Source: Enterococcus pingfangensis (GTDB taxonomy: Bacteria; Bacillota; Bacilli; Lactobacillales; Enterococcaceae). From it: a stretch of DNA of 64,000 nt. The notes under the pieces were generated by a model. It was given only the letters and a program-made list of their open reading frames with translations. It had not been told where the DNA came from and made no database searches. The translations under genes were made by a program, and so were the position numbers. Location: positions 1-64,000 of the forward strand of contig NZ_BJDP01000009.1 in the NCBI RefSeq assembly GCF_005405205.1, given 5' to 3'. Shown piece by piece: positions 20,873 to 31,342 of this stretch (position 1 is its first letter; every line of letters starts with the position of its first letter).

Positions 20873-20936
20873 ATTAAATTGCTCCTTTATTCTGCATTTC
20901 TCCTAATTATAAGACAACTGCCGCCAGAAAACTAGT

Positions 20937-22178
20937 CTAATGTGAATGAATTGGATGAGATTTTGTTAATCCTAAGACTGCTTTGCGAAGCTCTGCTAAT
21001 TTTTCTGCATCACCTTTTGAACGCAAGGTTTCAACAATCAATTCAGCTACTTGTTTTGCATCTTCTGCTTTGAATCCGCGACTGGTAATCGCGGCAGTAC
21101 CGATCCGGACACCGCTAGTTTCTTTGAAGCTTTTTGATTCAAAAGGAATTGAATTTTTATTGACAGTAATTTGGACACTGTCTAATAATTCTTCTGCTTC
21201 GCGCCCTGTGATGTCAAAACCAGTTACTTCAAGCAAGAGCAAATGATTGTCGCTGCCGCCAGAAATCACCCGCGTCTCTGGTGTTTGATTGAAAACTTTT
21301 ACCATTGCTTGGATATTTTCTAAAACTTGTTCACTGTATGTTTTAAATTCCGGTGCTAAAGCTTCTTTAAAAGCAACCGCTTTGGCTGCGATCACGTGTT
21401 CTAACGGACCGCCTTGCAAACCGGGGAAAACGGCGCTGTTGATTTTTTTCGCTAAGTCTGCGTCATTCGTCAAGATCAAACCACCGCGAGGTCCGCGTAA
21501 TGTTTTATGTGTCGTTGAAGTAACAACATCTGCATAAGGCACTGGGTTAGGATGCAAACCAGTTGCGACTAAGCCGGCGATATGAGCCATATCTACCATC
21601 AATTTTGCATCAACTTCATCAGCGATCTCACGGAAGCGGGCAAAATCAATCGTCCGACTATACGCACTCGCACCTGCTACGATCAATTTAGGCTGATGTT
21701 TCCGCGCCAAAATACGAACAACTTCATAGTCGATCGTTTCGGTATGTGGATCTACGCCATAGCTGACAAAGTTGTACAACTTGCCGCTGACATTCACCGG
21801 AGATCCATGCGTTAAGTGACCGCCGGCTGATAGATCCATTCCTAAAACTGTGTCTCCTGGTTGGATCAGTGAAAAATAAGCCGCTTGGTTGGCTTGCGAG
21901 CCAGAATGGGCTTGGACATTTGCAAATTTTGCATCAAATAATTCTTTTGCGCGATCGATTGCTAGATTTTCTACGACATCGATGAATTCACAGCCGCCAT
22001 AATAACGACGTCCGGGATATCCTTCCGCATATTTATTTGTTAAGACACTCCCTTGCGCCATTTGTACAGCTTCTGATACGATATTTTCTGAAGCGATCAA
22101 TTCAATATTCTGTTCTTGACGCTCCGCCTCATTTTCAATTGCTCCCCATAGTTCGGGATCTAGTGTTTTATAATCCAT
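20937..22178 (-). CDS. glyA: Serine hydroxymethyltransferase
   Basis: The 413-aa enzyme interconverts serine and glycine with tetrahydrofolate. The PLP lysine lies in [15 protein letters not shown] chose the ATG at 22178 ([11 protein letters not shown]), preceded by AAAGGTGG; a start six codons upstream sits on the ribosome site itself. Synteny tdk-prfA-prmC-tsaC-glyA-upp is common in enterococci and relatives. Confidence 0.97.
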   Translation of the reverse strand: MDYKTLDPELWGAIENEAERQEQNIELIASENIVSEAVQMAQGSVLTNKYAEGYPGRRYYGGCEFIDVVENLAIDRAKELFDAKFANVQAHSGSQANQAAYFSLIQPGDTVLGMDLSAGGHLTHGSPVNVSGKLYNFVSYGVDPHTETIDYEVVRILARKHQPKLIVAGASAYSRTIDFARFREIADEVDAKLMVDMAHIAGLVATGLHPNPVPYADVVTSTTHKTLRGPRGGLILTNDADLAKKINSAVFPGLQGGPLEHVIAAKAVAFKEALAPEFKTYSEQVLENIQAMVKVFNQTPETRVISGGSDNHLLLLEVTGFDITGREAEELLDSVQITVNKNSIPFESKSFKETSGVRIGTAAITSRGFKAEDAKQVAELIVETLRSKGDAEKLAELRKAVLGLTKSHPIHSH

Positions 22179-22246
22179 CCCAACGCCACCTTTCATTTTT
22201 GTGATTTAAGTATACGAAAGATTTTACAGATAATCGAATTTTTTGT

Positions 22247-23260
22247 TTACTTTTCTGCGAAATAGTTTTGTGCCGCAGCTTTCTTCAAACGATTCATATA
22301 TGCTAACCCTAAGTGATCCTCAGGAAAAATTTCTGCAAAGATCACATCAACTTTATGACCTTCATCCAAAGCCCGCAATCCGCTGAACAACCCGCGAGTT
22401 GCCGCTTCGATTGTATTCTCATCAAATACAAACCGATCCGTCGATCCGTATTGTTCTGCGATTTTTGGTGTCGCTAATAAACCAACTTTTTTCTCGTTGT
22501 TTTTTGCCCAGGCTAATGCTTTATCCCAGTCAGTTGGCCGAATCATCAAGACCGGCGTGTCTGGCGAATAATGTTTGTATTTCATCCCAGGTGCTTTTGG
22601 TGTTTCGCTTTCTTTGACTAAATGTTTATCCAGAGGAATCTCGATTCCTAATACTTCTTCTAATTTTTCTTTTGTGACCGCACCTGGCCGCAAAATCGTC
22701 GGCACTTCACCGCTCAAATCTAAGACGGTCGATTCTACGCCGATTTGGGTCGCACCATCATCTAAGATACCCGCAATTTTACCTTTTAGATCATGATAAA
22801 CATGCGACGCTGTAGTCGGACTAGGTTTTCCCGATGTATTCGCGCTTGGTCCAACCAGCGGAGCTCCCGTTTTTTCAATTAAAGCCAGTGTCATTTCATT
22901 ATCAGGCATTCGAAATGCGGCTGTGGATAAACCACCGGTAACGAATGGACTCAAGCTGCCTGGTTTGATTGAAAAGATCAACGTTAACGGTCCAGGCCAA
23001 AAATTTTTAACGATTTTTTCAGTCAACGGGTGATAGCTTCCCACAAATTTTTTGGTCATCGAAAAGTCGACTACATGAACGATCAAAGGATTGTCGCTCG
23101 GACGTCCTTTGACTGCAAAAACTTGCTCGACTGATTTCGGTAAAAGCGCATCAGCTCCTAATCCGTAGACGGTCTCAGTCGGAAAAGCTATCAGTTCTCC
23201 TTGTCGTAATAATACTGCTGCTTGATTTATTTGATCCGATTTAAAAATTTTCGTTTCCAC
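22247..23260 (-). CDS. L-threonylcarbamoyladenylate synthase (Sua5/YwlC type)
   Basis: The 337-aa protein makes the intermediate for the t6A modification of ANN-decoding tRNAs. The YrdC domain (about residues 1-200) shows FPTETVYGLGADA and KGRPSDNPLIVH; the PSANTSGKPSPT block is also present. A C-terminal Sua5 domain starts near KAPGMKYKHYSPDTPV, which distinguishes it from the short TsaC. The start is GTG after TGGAGAAAC. A DnaA-box-like cluster lies in the intergenic region upstream. Confidence 0.93.
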   Translation of the reverse strand: METKIFKSDQINQAAVLLRQGELIAFPTETVYGLGADALLPKSVEQVFAVKGRPSDNPLIVHVVDFSMTKKFVGSYHPLTEKIVKNFWPGPLTLIFSIKPGSLSPFVTGGLSTAAFRMPDNEMTLALIEKTGAPLVGPSANTSGKPSPTTASHVYHDLKGKIAGILDDGATQIGVESTVLDLSGEVPTILRPGAVTKEKLEEVLGIEIPLDKHLVKESETPKAPGMKYKHYSPDTPVLMIRPTDWDKALAWAKNNEKKVGLLATPKIAEQYGSTDRFVFDENTIEAATRGLFSGLRALDEGHKVDVIFAEIFPEDHLGLAYMNRLKKAAAQNYFAEK

Positions 23261-23317
23261 AGTTTCTCCACAGCTCCTTTTTTTATTCTTCCTAATTTAT
23301 AACCATCGGCTAGCGAG

Positions 23318-23372
23318 TTATCCCCGTGTTGTGGATAATCAACTTGTCAAGTGTGTATAACCATGTTGATAA
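23318..23372. promoter_or_regulatory. Cluster of four DnaA-box-like 9-mers upstream of tsaC/sua5
   Basis: The boxes are TTATCCCCG (23318-23326, plus strand), a perfect TTATCCACA on the minus strand (23330-23338), TTATACACA on the minus strand (23352-23360) and TTATCAACA on the minus strand (23364-23372). They fall within 55 bp with start-to-start steps of 12, 22 and 12. DnaA-box clusters outside oriC are known in Bacillus subtilis, one of them, as I recall, at ywlC, the homologous gene. Binding here is an inference. Confidence 0.6.
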
Positions 23373-23440
23373 CTTTTTATCTTTTGAAACATTGTTGGAT
23401 CGTTGTTTTTTTATTATCTCTCCCGTTAAAAATAATTTTC

Positions 23441-24271
23441 TTAGCAAACAACGATCATTCGATCATTGCCGGACATATCTTGATGGATCGTCACTTTTTT
23501 TTCAGGAAAAGCCGTTTGGAAAATCGACTGAACAGCGGCTCCTTGGCGAAACCCGATCTCTAAGAAAATCATCCCTTGCGGATTCAATAATTTTTGTCCC
23601 TCGATAGCGATTTTTTGATAGATTGCCAGCCCATTATTTTCAGCAAATAATGCGGTTTTTGGTTCATATGTCCGAACACTTTCGTCCATCAAGTCCCATT
23701 CGTCTTTACTGATATAAGGCGGATTACTGATGATGATGTCTTGTTTTTCAGAAATCGCTGACAAGACATCACTTTGCCTAAAATCGATCGTTGCTTGTAA
23801 ATTTTTCGCATTCTCTTCAGCTACTTGCAAAGCGCCTTCAGAAATATCAACAGCCATCACTTGCCAAGCCGAACGTTCCAGTTTCAGACTGATCGCGATA
23901 GCCCCTGTGCCGGTCCCGATATCGACAACTTTCTTAGGTGAAGCCTCATTCATCGCTAAACAAAGAGCAACCAATTCTTCTGTTTCTGGTCGCGGGATCA
24001 ACGTATCTGCGGTGACTTTGAAACGACGATCAAAAAAATATTCAAAGCCTAATAAATATTGCGGCGGAATATTTTCCATTAAACTGGCTAAATCTTTTTC
24101 GATCATTGCCTCATCTGCAGTTGGAATCTCTTCTCGCATGCGCAATAGCCATTGGGTTTTATCCCAATTTTTACGAGCTAAAAAAAGATATTCGATCGCA
24201 TAACCTTCTTTATTGGCTGCCTCTAAAAAAGAAGAAGCCCCCGACAGGACTTCTACATAAGTTTTAGCCAT
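23441..24271 (-). CDS. prmC: Release factor glutamine methyltransferase PrmC (HemK)
   Basis: The 276-aa SAM-dependent enzyme methylates the GGQ glutamine of release factors. The catalytic NPPY motif lies in [10 protein letters not shown] and the SAM site in [15 protein letters not shown]. The ATG at 24271 overlaps the prfA stop by 8 bp, so the gene is coupled to the gene of its substrate; a longer in-frame start inside prfA lacks homology. Confidence 0.95.
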   Translation of the reverse strand: MAKTYVEVLSGASSFLEAANKEGYAIEYLFLARKNWDKTQWLLRMREEIPTADEAMIEKDLASLMENIPPQYLLGFEYFFDRRFKVTADTLIPRPETEELVALCLAMNEASPKKVVDIGTGTGAIAISLKLERSAWQVMAVDISEGALQVAEENAKNLQATIDFRQSDVLSAISEKQDIIISNPPYISKDEWDLMDESVRTYEPKTALFAENNGLAIYQKIAIEGQKLLNPQGMIFLEIGFRQGAAVQSIFQTAFPEKKVTIHQDMSGNDRMIVVC

Positions 24272-25337
24272 TTTGCATATCTTCCAATTTCTTGGTTTGA
24301 TCATACATAATCAAGGCGTCGATAATCTCATCCAGCTTGCCTGCTAGGATCTGATCTAATTTTTGAATCGTTAAACCAATCCGGTGATCGGTCACACGAT
24401 TTTGCGGGAAGTTATACGTCCGAATTCGTTCAGAACGATCGCCAGTACCAACAGCAGATTTACGGCTGGCATCGTATTCGCTTTGCGCTTCTTGTTGGAT
24501 CTTGTCATAAACCCGCGCACGTAAGATCTTCATCGCTTTTTCGCGGTTTTTGATTTGAGAACGTTCATCTTGCATCGCTACTACGATCCCTGTTGGAATA
24601 TGAGTCAAACGAACCGCTGAAGCCGTCTTATTGACGTGCTGTCCGCCGGCACCGGACGCGTGATAAATATCCGTCCGAATATCTTTGTCCGCCATATCAA
24701 TCTCTACTTCTTCTGCTTCAGGCATCACGACGACTGTCGCAGTAGATGTATGGATCCGTCCTTGCGATTCCGTTGAAGGTACCCTCTGAACACGATGCGC
24801 ACCGCTTTCGTATTTCAATTTAGAATACACATTATCCCCTGTAATCATCATGATCACTTCTTTGTAACCGCCGATTCCAGTCACATTGGCTTCCATGACT
24901 TCCGTTTTCCAGCCTTGATTTTCTGCGTATTTTTGGTACATATTGAATAGATCGCCGGCGAATAGTGCCGCTTCGTCTCCGCCCGCAGCCCCGCGGATTT
25001 CCATGATAATATTCTTATCATCATTTGGATCTTTCGGTAATAGTAAAATTTTGATTTCATCTTCTAGAACTTCTTTTTCTTTTTTCAAGTCAGAAAGTTC
25101 TTCTTTGGCCATTTCAGCCATTTCAGCATCTAGATTTTCACCTAATAATTCTTCTGCGTCACTGATACCTTCCACTACTTTTTTATAGCGGCGATACGTG
25201 TCGACCGTTTCTCTAGTCCCGGCTTCTTCTTTTGAAAGCTGCATAAAGCGCTGCGTATCATTGATAACTTCCGGATCGCTCAGCAATTCGCCAAGCTCTT
25301 CATAACGATCTTCGATTGCTTGCAGTTGATCATACAT
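24264..25337 (-). CDS. prfA: Peptide chain release factor 1
   Basis: The 357-aa RF1 recognises UAA and UAG. The GGQ motif is in [10 protein letters not shown], and the codon-recognition tripeptide appears as PST in [14 protein letters not shown] (PxT type). TTAGGAGGAATTTT precedes the ATG; this ribosome site abuts a 113-bp tandem repeat. It is followed by overlapping prmC. Confidence 0.97.
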   Translation of the reverse strand: MYDQLQAIEDRYEELGELLSDPEVINDTQRFMQLSKEEAGTRETVDTYRRYKKVVEGISDAEELLGENLDAEMAEMAKEELSDLKKEKEVLEDEIKILLLPKDPNDDKNIIMEIRGAAGGDEAALFAGDLFNMYQKYAENQGWKTEVMEANVTGIGGYKEVIMMITGDNVYSKLKYESGAHRVQRVPSTESQGRIHTSTATVVVMPEAEEVEIDMADKDIRTDIYHASGAGGQHVNKTASAVRLTHIPTGIVVAMQDERSQIKNREKAMKILRARVYDKIQQEAQSEYDASRKSAVGTGDRSERIRTYNFPQNRVTDHRIGLTIQKLDQILAGKLDEIIDALIMYDQTKKLEDMQNG

Positions 25338-25350
25338 GGATAAAATTCCT

Positions 25351-25576
25351 CCTAATTCATTTTAATGTAATTATTTTTTTCAAAAATAAAGCTGATCTTC
25401 ATCACGTATATCATTCCGCTATACACTTGGACCTTTGAATCCTGCCAAAAGCGGAACTGACATCCTAATTCATTTTAATGTAATTATTTTTTTCAAAAAT
25501 AAAGCTGATTTTCATCACGTATATCATTCCGCTATACACTTGGACCTTTGAATCCTGCCAAAAGCGGAACTGACAT
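25351..25576. repeat. 113-bp tandem direct repeat, two copies plus a partial third edge
   Basis: Copies 25351-25463 and 25464-25576 differ at one visible base (C at 25397, T at 25510). A third start (CCTAATTC) follows at 25577 and then diverges. Each copy contains an inverted TTCCGCT/AGCGGAA pair about 30 nt apart. The block fills the space between tdk and prfA and ends just before the prfA ribosome site. No reading frame runs through it. Confidence 0.95.
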
Positions 25577-25638
25577 CCTAATTCGTTTCATTTAATGTAC
25601 TTATTTGCGTTTACGCAAAAAGTTCTGCTAAAAAAACT

Positions 25639-26223
25639 CTAATCAGCTTCGTGAATTGTTTCTGGATGTAAATAGTGTTTGCGGCAAACAGGGTAATAAG
25701 CTTCATTGCCGCCGATTTGGACTTGCGTTCCTTCATAAACGGGGTGTCCGTCAATATAATGCAAGTTCATCGTAGCCTTTTTGTGGCAGAACCAGCAAAT
25801 CGTCTTTAGCTCTTCCAATTTATCCGCATACAGCAGTAAATATTTTGAACCTTCAAACATCTCATTGCGAAAATCATTTTTCAAACCGAAAGCCATCACC
25901 GGAATATCTAATTCATCCACGACCTGTGCCAACTGTATGACATGTTCCTTTGTTAAAAATTGTGATTCATCGATCAGTATACAATAAGGTTTATAATCGA
26001 GCTTTTTGATAAATTCAAAAATATTGGTCTCAGAAAAAATGGGTACTGCGGGTCGGCTCAAGCCGATCCGGCTAGAGATCGTGCCGATCCCATCACGTGT
26101 ATCTATTCCGCTAGTCATCAACACTACCGGTTTATGTTGTTCCTCATAATTATGGGCAACTTTTAAAATTTCGATTGTCTTACCGCTGTTCATTGCACCA
26201 TATTTAAAAAAAAGCTGGGCCAT
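25639..26223 (-). CDS. tdk: Thymidine kinase
   Basis: The 194-aa type II thymidine kinase phosphorylates thymidine for salvage. The P-loop region YGAMNSGKT, the DESQFL motif (Walker B-like) and the zinc ligands CWFCHKK and CRKH are present. AAAGGTGACATGAA precedes the ATG. The length is normal. Confidence 0.96.
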   Translation of the reverse strand: MAQLFFKYGAMNSGKTIEILKVAHNYEEQHKPVVLMTSGIDTRDGIGTISSRIGLSRPAVPIFSETNIFEFIKKLDYKPYCILIDESQFLTKEHVIQLAQVVDELDIPVMAFGLKNDFRNEMFEGSKYLLLYADKLEELKTICWFCHKKATMNLHYIDGHPVYEGTQVQIGGNEAYYPVCRKHYLHPETIHEAD

Positions 26224-26565
26224 TTCATGTCACCTTTCCCTTTTGTTCCTATCGTATTATAGCGGAAAAGACCGATGATTTACAGTAATAATTTTCAGCA
26301 ACTGACGGTCTTAATAGAATCATCTACTATTTTCATTGCTGTTGTCGATTATCTTTTAAAAATTTCAATGAACATTTTAGCCAATCTCACAAAAATCAAT
26401 CATCCGCTTCAAGGGAATTGCACACAAATTGCCTAGGACAACGGGTTTATCCCTTTACATCTCCCTGTTTGGCGGAAGTTTTTTTCAAAAAACCATGCTA
26501 TACTGAATTTATTGTTAAAAAATTTTGCTGTTCGTGTTTTGAACAGATCATGTAAGGAGTCTTCC
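26224..26565. other. Divergent intergenic region between tdk and the potassium transporter gene
   Basis: On the minus side a TATAAT box lies about 30 bp before tdk, with only a weak -35 (TGTAAA). On the plus side TATACT stands near 26500 before the transporter gene. A loose inverted pair (AAGACCG / CGGTCTT) flanks about 35 nt near tdk. I see no gene here. Confidence 0.4.
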
Positions 26566-27963
26566 ATGAATTTTGATCGACGGATTAATTTTTTCAAAAA
26601 AAGCTGGCAAAAATTGAACAATCGCTTTTCTTCGATTCAAATCATCGTCTTCTATTATTTAGCTATGACGATTCTTTCGTTAATTTTATTTTATTTACCG
26701 GTTTTTCGCGAACCGGGTTCGCACGTCCCATTTCTCGACATGGTCTTTATGGCGATCTCAACGATTTCGGTGACAGGTCTGACGACTTTTGATATCAATT
26801 CTGTCTTTAATGATGCCGGCGTCTTAGTACTGGAAGTTTTGTTCCACATCGGCGGTCTGGGGATCATGATGATCACTACTTTCTTTTTTATTGTGTCTAA
26901 GCGGCGGATCACTTTAAAACAGCGGCAACTGATCATGACGGATATGAACCAGCCGCGGCTCAGCGGGATCGTAAACTTGATTCGGATCACTTTTACGATC
27001 TTATTGGCAATCGAGGTGCTTTTCGGAACAGTCTTTTCGATTTATTTTTATCTCGCTGGTTATTATCATAAAATTTCTGAAGCAATCTTTTTTGGTTTCT
27101 ATCAATCTATTTCTGCATTGACCAATTCAGGCTTTGATGTGACGGGGGAATCGATTATTCCTTTTTCCCACGATGTCTTTTTTATCGTCACAATCATGAT
27201 CTTGATTTTTATCGGCGGAATCGGTTTTCCTGTCTTGATGGATTTCCACGGCTGGATCTACCACAAACGTTCCAAATCAAAATTGCCGTTTCGATTCAGT
27301 CTCTTTTCAAAAATCGCCTTGCTGGCATTCTTCATCCTTTTTATCGGAGGTGCGGTCGCGATTTGGTTATTGGAAAAAGATCATAGTTTTGCCAACATGA
27401 ATCTATTCGATCAATGGCTGAATTCATCCTTTTATTCTATGACAGCACGCAATGCCGGTTTGCAGATCCATGATTTGAATATTTTTCAAAATACAACCTT
27501 GATCATTTTTTCTTTATTGATGTTCATCGGCTGTTCGCCAAGTTCAGTCGGTGGCGGGATCCGAACCACGACGATTGCGATCATTGGTTTGTATCTATAT
27601 TCATTTTTGAAAAACGAGAACGACATCAATATTTTTGGACGTAAGATTGCTCAAGAAGACGTTCGAAAATCCGTCGTAGTCTTTATGCTTTCTGCTGGAA
27701 TGTGTTTATTCAGTATCCTCTTTTTGACAGCGACTGAAGATCATTCCTTGATTGCAATCATTGTTGAAGTCACCTCTGCTTTTGGAACGACTGGACTTTC
27801 ATTAGGGATTACCGCGGATCTTTCCAATACTGGGAAAATCATGATCGCTATTTTGATGTTTATCGGCCGGGTCGGAATGCTCTATACGTTGATGCTCTTT
27901 GTACCAAAAGAAACACAAGACTTGGGCTATGAATTTCCAGAAGAAAAGATTATTATTGGCTAG
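26566..27963 (+). CDS. Trk/Ktr-type potassium transport membrane subunit
   Basis: The 465-aa protein has the four pore-loop repeats of the TrkH/KtrB superfamily: ISVTGLTTF, ALTNSGFDV, TARNAGLQ and FGTTGLSLG, each with the selectivity glycine. It imports K+ (with Na+ or H+) together with a cytosolic KtrA/TrkA regulator that is not in this window. I chose the ATG at 26566 after AAGGAG. The gene stands alone, with a terminator after it. Confidence 0.9.
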   Translation: MNFDRRINFFKKSWQKLNNRFSSIQIIVFYYLAMTILSLILFYLPVFREPGSHVPFLDMVFMAISTISVTGLTTFDINSVFNDAGVLVLEVLFHIGGLGIMMITTFFFIVSKRRITLKQRQLIMTDMNQPRLSGIVNLIRITFTILLAIEVLFGTVFSIYFYLAGYYHKISEAIFFGFYQSISALTNSGFDVTGESIIPFSHDVFFIVTIMILIFIGGIGFPVLMDFHGWIYHKRSKSKLPFRFSLFSKIALLAFFILFIGGAVAIWLLEKDHSFANMNLFDQWLNSSFYSMTARNAGLQIHDLNIFQNTTLIIFSLLMFIGCSPSSVGGGIRTTTIAIIGLYLYSFLKNENDINIFGRKIAQEDVRKSVVVFMLSAGMCLFSILFLTATEDHSLIAIIVEVTSAFGTTGLSLGITADLSNTGKIMIAILMFIGRVGMLYTLMLFVPKETQDLGYEFPEEKIIIG

Positions 27964-27993
27964 GGGCAAAATCTTGTCCCCCGGCTTTTTTTA
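27963..27993 (+). terminator. Terminator of the potassium transporter gene
   Basis: GGGGCAA and TTGTCCCC pair around a short loop directly after the stop codon, and CCGGC plus seven T residues follow. Confidence 0.75.
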
Positions 27994-28121
27994 TGAGCTC
28001 GACTGGACCGCGCAACTAAGCAGGCGACAGTCAGAACCTTAAGAAAAAGGAAAGCTGTTTAAATTTTTTTTTTAAATATGATAAGATAAATTAAATTCGT
28101 TACAGTTATGGAGGATGTGTA

Positions 28122-29474
28122 ATGGGGTTACGAAGTCAACTGGCGATCACTGCCGGCAGAACCGCCCAATGGGTATTAAAAACCTTCTTTAAAGGCGGGT
28201 CCAGCTACCCAGGTCAACTTGCTTTAAAGATGGATCCAAAAATTTTAGATACTTTAGTGAAAGATTATAAAGTAGTCGTTGTGACCGGAACGAACGGAAA
28301 AACATTGACGACAGCTTTAACTGTTAATATTTTGAAACAAGAATTTGATTACGTTTTGACGAATCCGACCGGCGCCAATATGGTGCAAGGGATCGTCTCA
28401 ACTTTTTTGAATGCTAAAAATCAAAAAGGTGCCAAAAAAATTGCGGTTCTAGAGATCGATGAAGCCAGCTTGAGTAAAGTGACAGAATATATCAAACCAG
28501 AATTATTCTTGTTCACAAATATTTTCCGCGACCAAATGGATCGCTATGGCGAGATTTATACGACTTATAAACTGATCGTCGACGGCGCGGCAAAATCACC
28601 GAAGGCACCGATCTTATGTAACGGCGACTCGCCGATCTTTAATTCTTTAGAAACAATCAATCCGAGAAAATATTACGGCTTCGATCATTTACCTGATGAA
28701 GATCAAGATGCACATTACAACACAGACGGACTGCTTTGTCCGAAATGTCAGCATATCTTGAAATATAAAATGATCACTTATGCCAACCTCGGCAAATATT
28801 ATTGTCCAAACTGCGGCTTCCATCGGCCAGAATTAGATTATAAGTTAACTGAGATGAAAGCGATGGATAATAAATCTTCGGAATTTGTGATCGACGGTCA
28901 AGACTATAAGATCGAAGTTGGCGGGATGTACAATGTCTATAACGCATTGGCAGCAACTGCCGTCGCCGAATACTACGGCGTTTCTAAAGAAAAGATCAAA
29001 CGTGGTCTAGGTTACGACGAAAAAGTCTTTGGACGACAAGAAGAGTTTGAGATTGATGGAAAAAAATGTACATTAGTCTTAGTCAAAAATCCCGTCGGTT
29101 TGAATCAAGTCATCGATATGATTGGTCTAGCACCTTACCCCTTTTCATTGGTCTCCTTGTTGAATGCAAATTACGCAGACGGCATCGATATCAGCTGGAT
29201 TTGGGATGGCAATCATGAAGCCTTTGCTGAAATGGATATTCCAGCAGTGATTGCAGGCGGTGATTGGCATCAAGATATGGCACTGCGTTTGCAAGTTGCC
29301 GGTATTCCTGCTGAAAAACTAACTGAAACCGCAAATTTAACGGATGTCATTGAAAAAATCAAACAATTGCCGACAGAGCACGTGTATATCTTGGCAACTT
29401 ACACAGCTGTTTTGCAATTACGTAAAGAACTAGCCCAAAAAGGCTACATCAATGGGGGTATGGATCGTGGCTAA
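28122..29474 (+). CDS. murT: Lipid II isoglutaminyl synthase subunit MurT
   Basis: The 450-aa Mur-ligase-like subunit activates the D-Glu carboxylate of lipid II with ATP for amidation by GatD. The P-loop [10 protein letters not shown], a four-Cys zinc ribbon (CPKC...CPNC, about residues 206-229) and the C-terminal DUF1727 with ISWIWD, which holds the Asp that joins the GatD active site, are visible. ATGGAGGATG precedes the ATG. It overlaps gatD by 8 bp. Confidence 0.95.
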   Translation: MGLRSQLAITAGRTAQWVLKTFFKGGSSYPGQLALKMDPKILDTLVKDYKVVVVTGTNGKTLTTALTVNILKQEFDYVLTNPTGANMVQGIVSTFLNAKNQKGAKKIAVLEIDEASLSKVTEYIKPELFLFTNIFRDQMDRYGEIYTTYKLIVDGAAKSPKAPILCNGDSPIFNSLETINPRKYYGFDHLPDEDQDAHYNTDGLLCPKCQHILKYKMITYANLGKYYCPNCGFHRPELDYKLTEMKAMDNKSSEFVIDGQDYKIEVGGMYNVYNALAATAVAEYYGVSKEKIKRGLGYDEKVFGRQEEFEIDGKKCTLVLVKNPVGLNQVIDMIGLAPYPFSLVSLLNANYADGIDISWIWDGNHEAFAEMDIPAVIAGGDWHQDMALRLQVAGIPAEKLTETANLTDVIEKIKQLPTEHVYILATYTAVLQLRKELAQKGYINGGMDRG

Positions 29475-30153
29475 CTATGAATTGAATTTAGCACATTTGT
29501 ACGGAAATTTATTAAACACTTACGGCGATAATGGGAACCTCTTAACTTTGAATTATTATGCCAAACAAATGGGAATTGAGATTCACTCAGAAATCATCAG
29601 CATTTATCAAGACTTCCAACCTGACAAATATGATTTCGTCTTTATCGGCGGTGGTCAAGATTATGAACAAGTTATCGTCTCAAAAGATATTCAAACAAAA
29701 AAAGAAGCATTGACGCAATACATCGAAAACAACGGCGTTTTGCTGTCGATCTGCGGCGGCTACCAATTATTAGGCCATTACTACATTGGCGCAAATGGTG
29801 AAAAGATCGAAGGTATCGGTGCGTTGGATCACTATACTTTGAGCCAAGACAATCATCGCTTTATCGGCGACATTGAGATCCATAATGAAGAATTTGGCGA
29901 AACGTATTATGGCTTTGAAAATCATAATGGTCGAACTTTTTTAGGCGCAGGCGAACGGCCGCTTGGTACGATCGTCAAAGGCAATGGGAATAACGGCGAG
30001 GATCAAGGCGAAGGCGTTATTTACAAAAATGTCTACGGCTCTTACTTCCACGGCCCAATCTTAGCTCGCAATAAATCCTTAGCCGTTCGGCTGCTGCATA
30101 CCGCTTTAAAAAATAAATACGGCGAAGATGTCAAATTGCCGGAATTACCATAA
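29467..30153 (+). CDS. gatD: Lipid II isoglutaminyl synthase glutaminase subunit GatD
   Basis: The class I glutamine amidotransferase-like protein supplies ammonia to MurT. The nucleophile Cys is in [12 protein letters not shown], with the late His in [11 protein letters not shown] chose the GTG at 29467, which overlaps the murT stop, because the product then starts [20 protein letters not shown] as family members do. An ATG 15 bp upstream is possible but has no better ribosome site. Confidence 0.93.
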   Translation: MANYELNLAHLYGNLLNTYGDNGNLLTLNYYAKQMGIEIHSEIISIYQDFQPDKYDFVFIGGGQDYEQVIVSKDIQTKKEALTQYIENNGVLLSICGGYQLLGHYYIGANGEKIEGIGALDHYTLSQDNHRFIGDIEIHNEEFGETYYGFENHNGRTFLGAGERPLGTIVKGNGNNGEDQGEGVIYKNVYGSYFHGPILARNKSLAVRLLHTALKNKYGEDVKLPELP

Positions 30154-30159
30154 AACAAA

Positions 30160-30196
30160 AAAATGACCTTCAGCTTTTGGCTGAGGTCATTTTTTT
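30160..30196 (+). terminator. Terminator of murT-gatD
   Basis: AAATGACCTTCAGC pairs with GCTGAGGTCATTT around a short loop, with seven T residues after it. Confidence 0.92.
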
Positions 30197-30204
30197 GCAT
30201 CTAG

Positions 30205-30299
30205 AAAAAGTGTTTCGTTTTTTTTGTAACGATCACAAAAGCTAGATTTCTTCGTCTAACTTTTGTGGGTCACTGTATTTCAAAGCTAAACACTTTTTT
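30205..30299. repeat. Nested hairpin between gatD and manA
   Basis: The inner stem CACAAAAG..TAGA / TCTA..CTTTTGTG lies at 30233-30267. Outer arms AAAAAGTGTTT (30205-30215) and AAACACTTTTT (30288-30298) enclose it. It probably ends manA transcription on the minus strand; the outer stem would carry the T-run. Confidence 0.5.
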
Positions 30300-30302
30300 G
30301 GT

Positions 30303-31253
30303 TTATTTTTTTCCTGGAGTTGAAGCGATGATCTTCATTTCGCCGGCTACTTTCCATTCTGTGATTTGCGCTGGCAAGATACAGCTGGTCCCAGGTTTCA
30401 TTTCGTAACTTTGACCATCGACCATCAGCTTGCCGTAGCCTTCAACAACTGTCACCAACGTGTAGTCGCCGTCTTTTTTAAGTGAAAGTTCGCCAACGAC
30501 ATCCCATTCATAGACATTGAAGAAATCTGTCTTTAAATAAGTAATCACTGAAGACGAGCCTTTTTTATTTTCTGTGACTTCTAATTCTGGACTGATGGCT
30601 GGCACGGTCGTTACGTCGATGGATTGTTGGATATGCAGCTCACGAGTATTGCCTTGATCGTCTTTGCGATCATAATCATACACACGGTATGTCGTATCTG
30701 AACTTTGCTGCGTTTCTAAAATCATGATTCCTTTGCCGATCGCATGGATCGTGCCGCTTGGAACATAGAAGAAATCTCCTTTTTTAACTGGAACGCGGCG
30801 CAATAGATCATCCCATTGTTCTGCTTCGATCATTGCTGCTAGTTCTTCCCGTGTTTTGGCATTGTGACCATAAACGATCTCTGAACCTGGTTTGGCATTG
30901 ATGATGTACCAACATTCCGTTTTTCCTAGTTCGCCTTCATGTTTTAAACCATAGCTGTCATCTGGATGCACTTGAACAGATAAATCATCTTCTGCATCTA
31001 AAATTTTAGTCAATAATGGAAACACATCGCCTTTGGCATTACCGAATAATTCACGGTGTTCTGCCCAAAGATCACTGACTTTCCAACCTTTGTAAGGCCC
31101 ATTTTCTACGATACTGACGCCATGAGGATGCCCGCTGATCGCCCAGTCCTCACCGATTTTTTCATTAGGAATATCAAAGCCAAAAACAGTATGCAGCTGA
31201 TCGCCGCCCCAAATTTTTTCTTGAAAAACTGGTTGTAAGAATAATGGTTCCAT
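30303..31253 (-). CDS. manA: Mannose-6-phosphate isomerase, class I
   Basis: The 316-aa cupin enzyme converts mannose-6-P to fructose-6-P. Zinc ligands appear in SVQVHPDD and KTECWY, and the PSGTIHAIGKG block is typical of the short Firmicute ManA. AAAAAGGGGC precedes the ATG. It appears monocistronic, with no mannose PTS genes next to it. Confidence 0.93.
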   Translation of the reverse strand: MEPLFLQPVFQEKIWGGDQLHTVFGFDIPNEKIGEDWAISGHPHGVSIVENGPYKGWKVSDLWAEHRELFGNAKGDVFPLLTKILDAEDDLSVQVHPDDSYGLKHEGELGKTECWYIINAKPGSEIVYGHNAKTREELAAMIEAEQWDDLLRRVPVKKGDFFYVPSGTIHAIGKGIMILETQQSSDTTYRVYDYDRKDDQGNTRELHIQQSIDVTTVPAISPELEVTENKKGSSSVITYLKTDFFNVYEWDVVGELSLKKDGDYTLVTVVEGYGKLMVDGQSYEMKPGTSCILPAQITEWKVAGEMKIIASTPGKK

Positions 31254-31342
31254 GATTTTTGCCCCTTTTTGATTTTAATGTATTTTTTTACTTGTTGCCT
31301 GTAAATTTATGCACTTTCTTTTTTGCCGAGTTAGACCAAGCG

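Noticed and set aside
25351-25576. Tandem repeat as a CRISPR array
   Set aside because: The units are 113 bp long and contiguous, with no spacers and no cas genes nearby.
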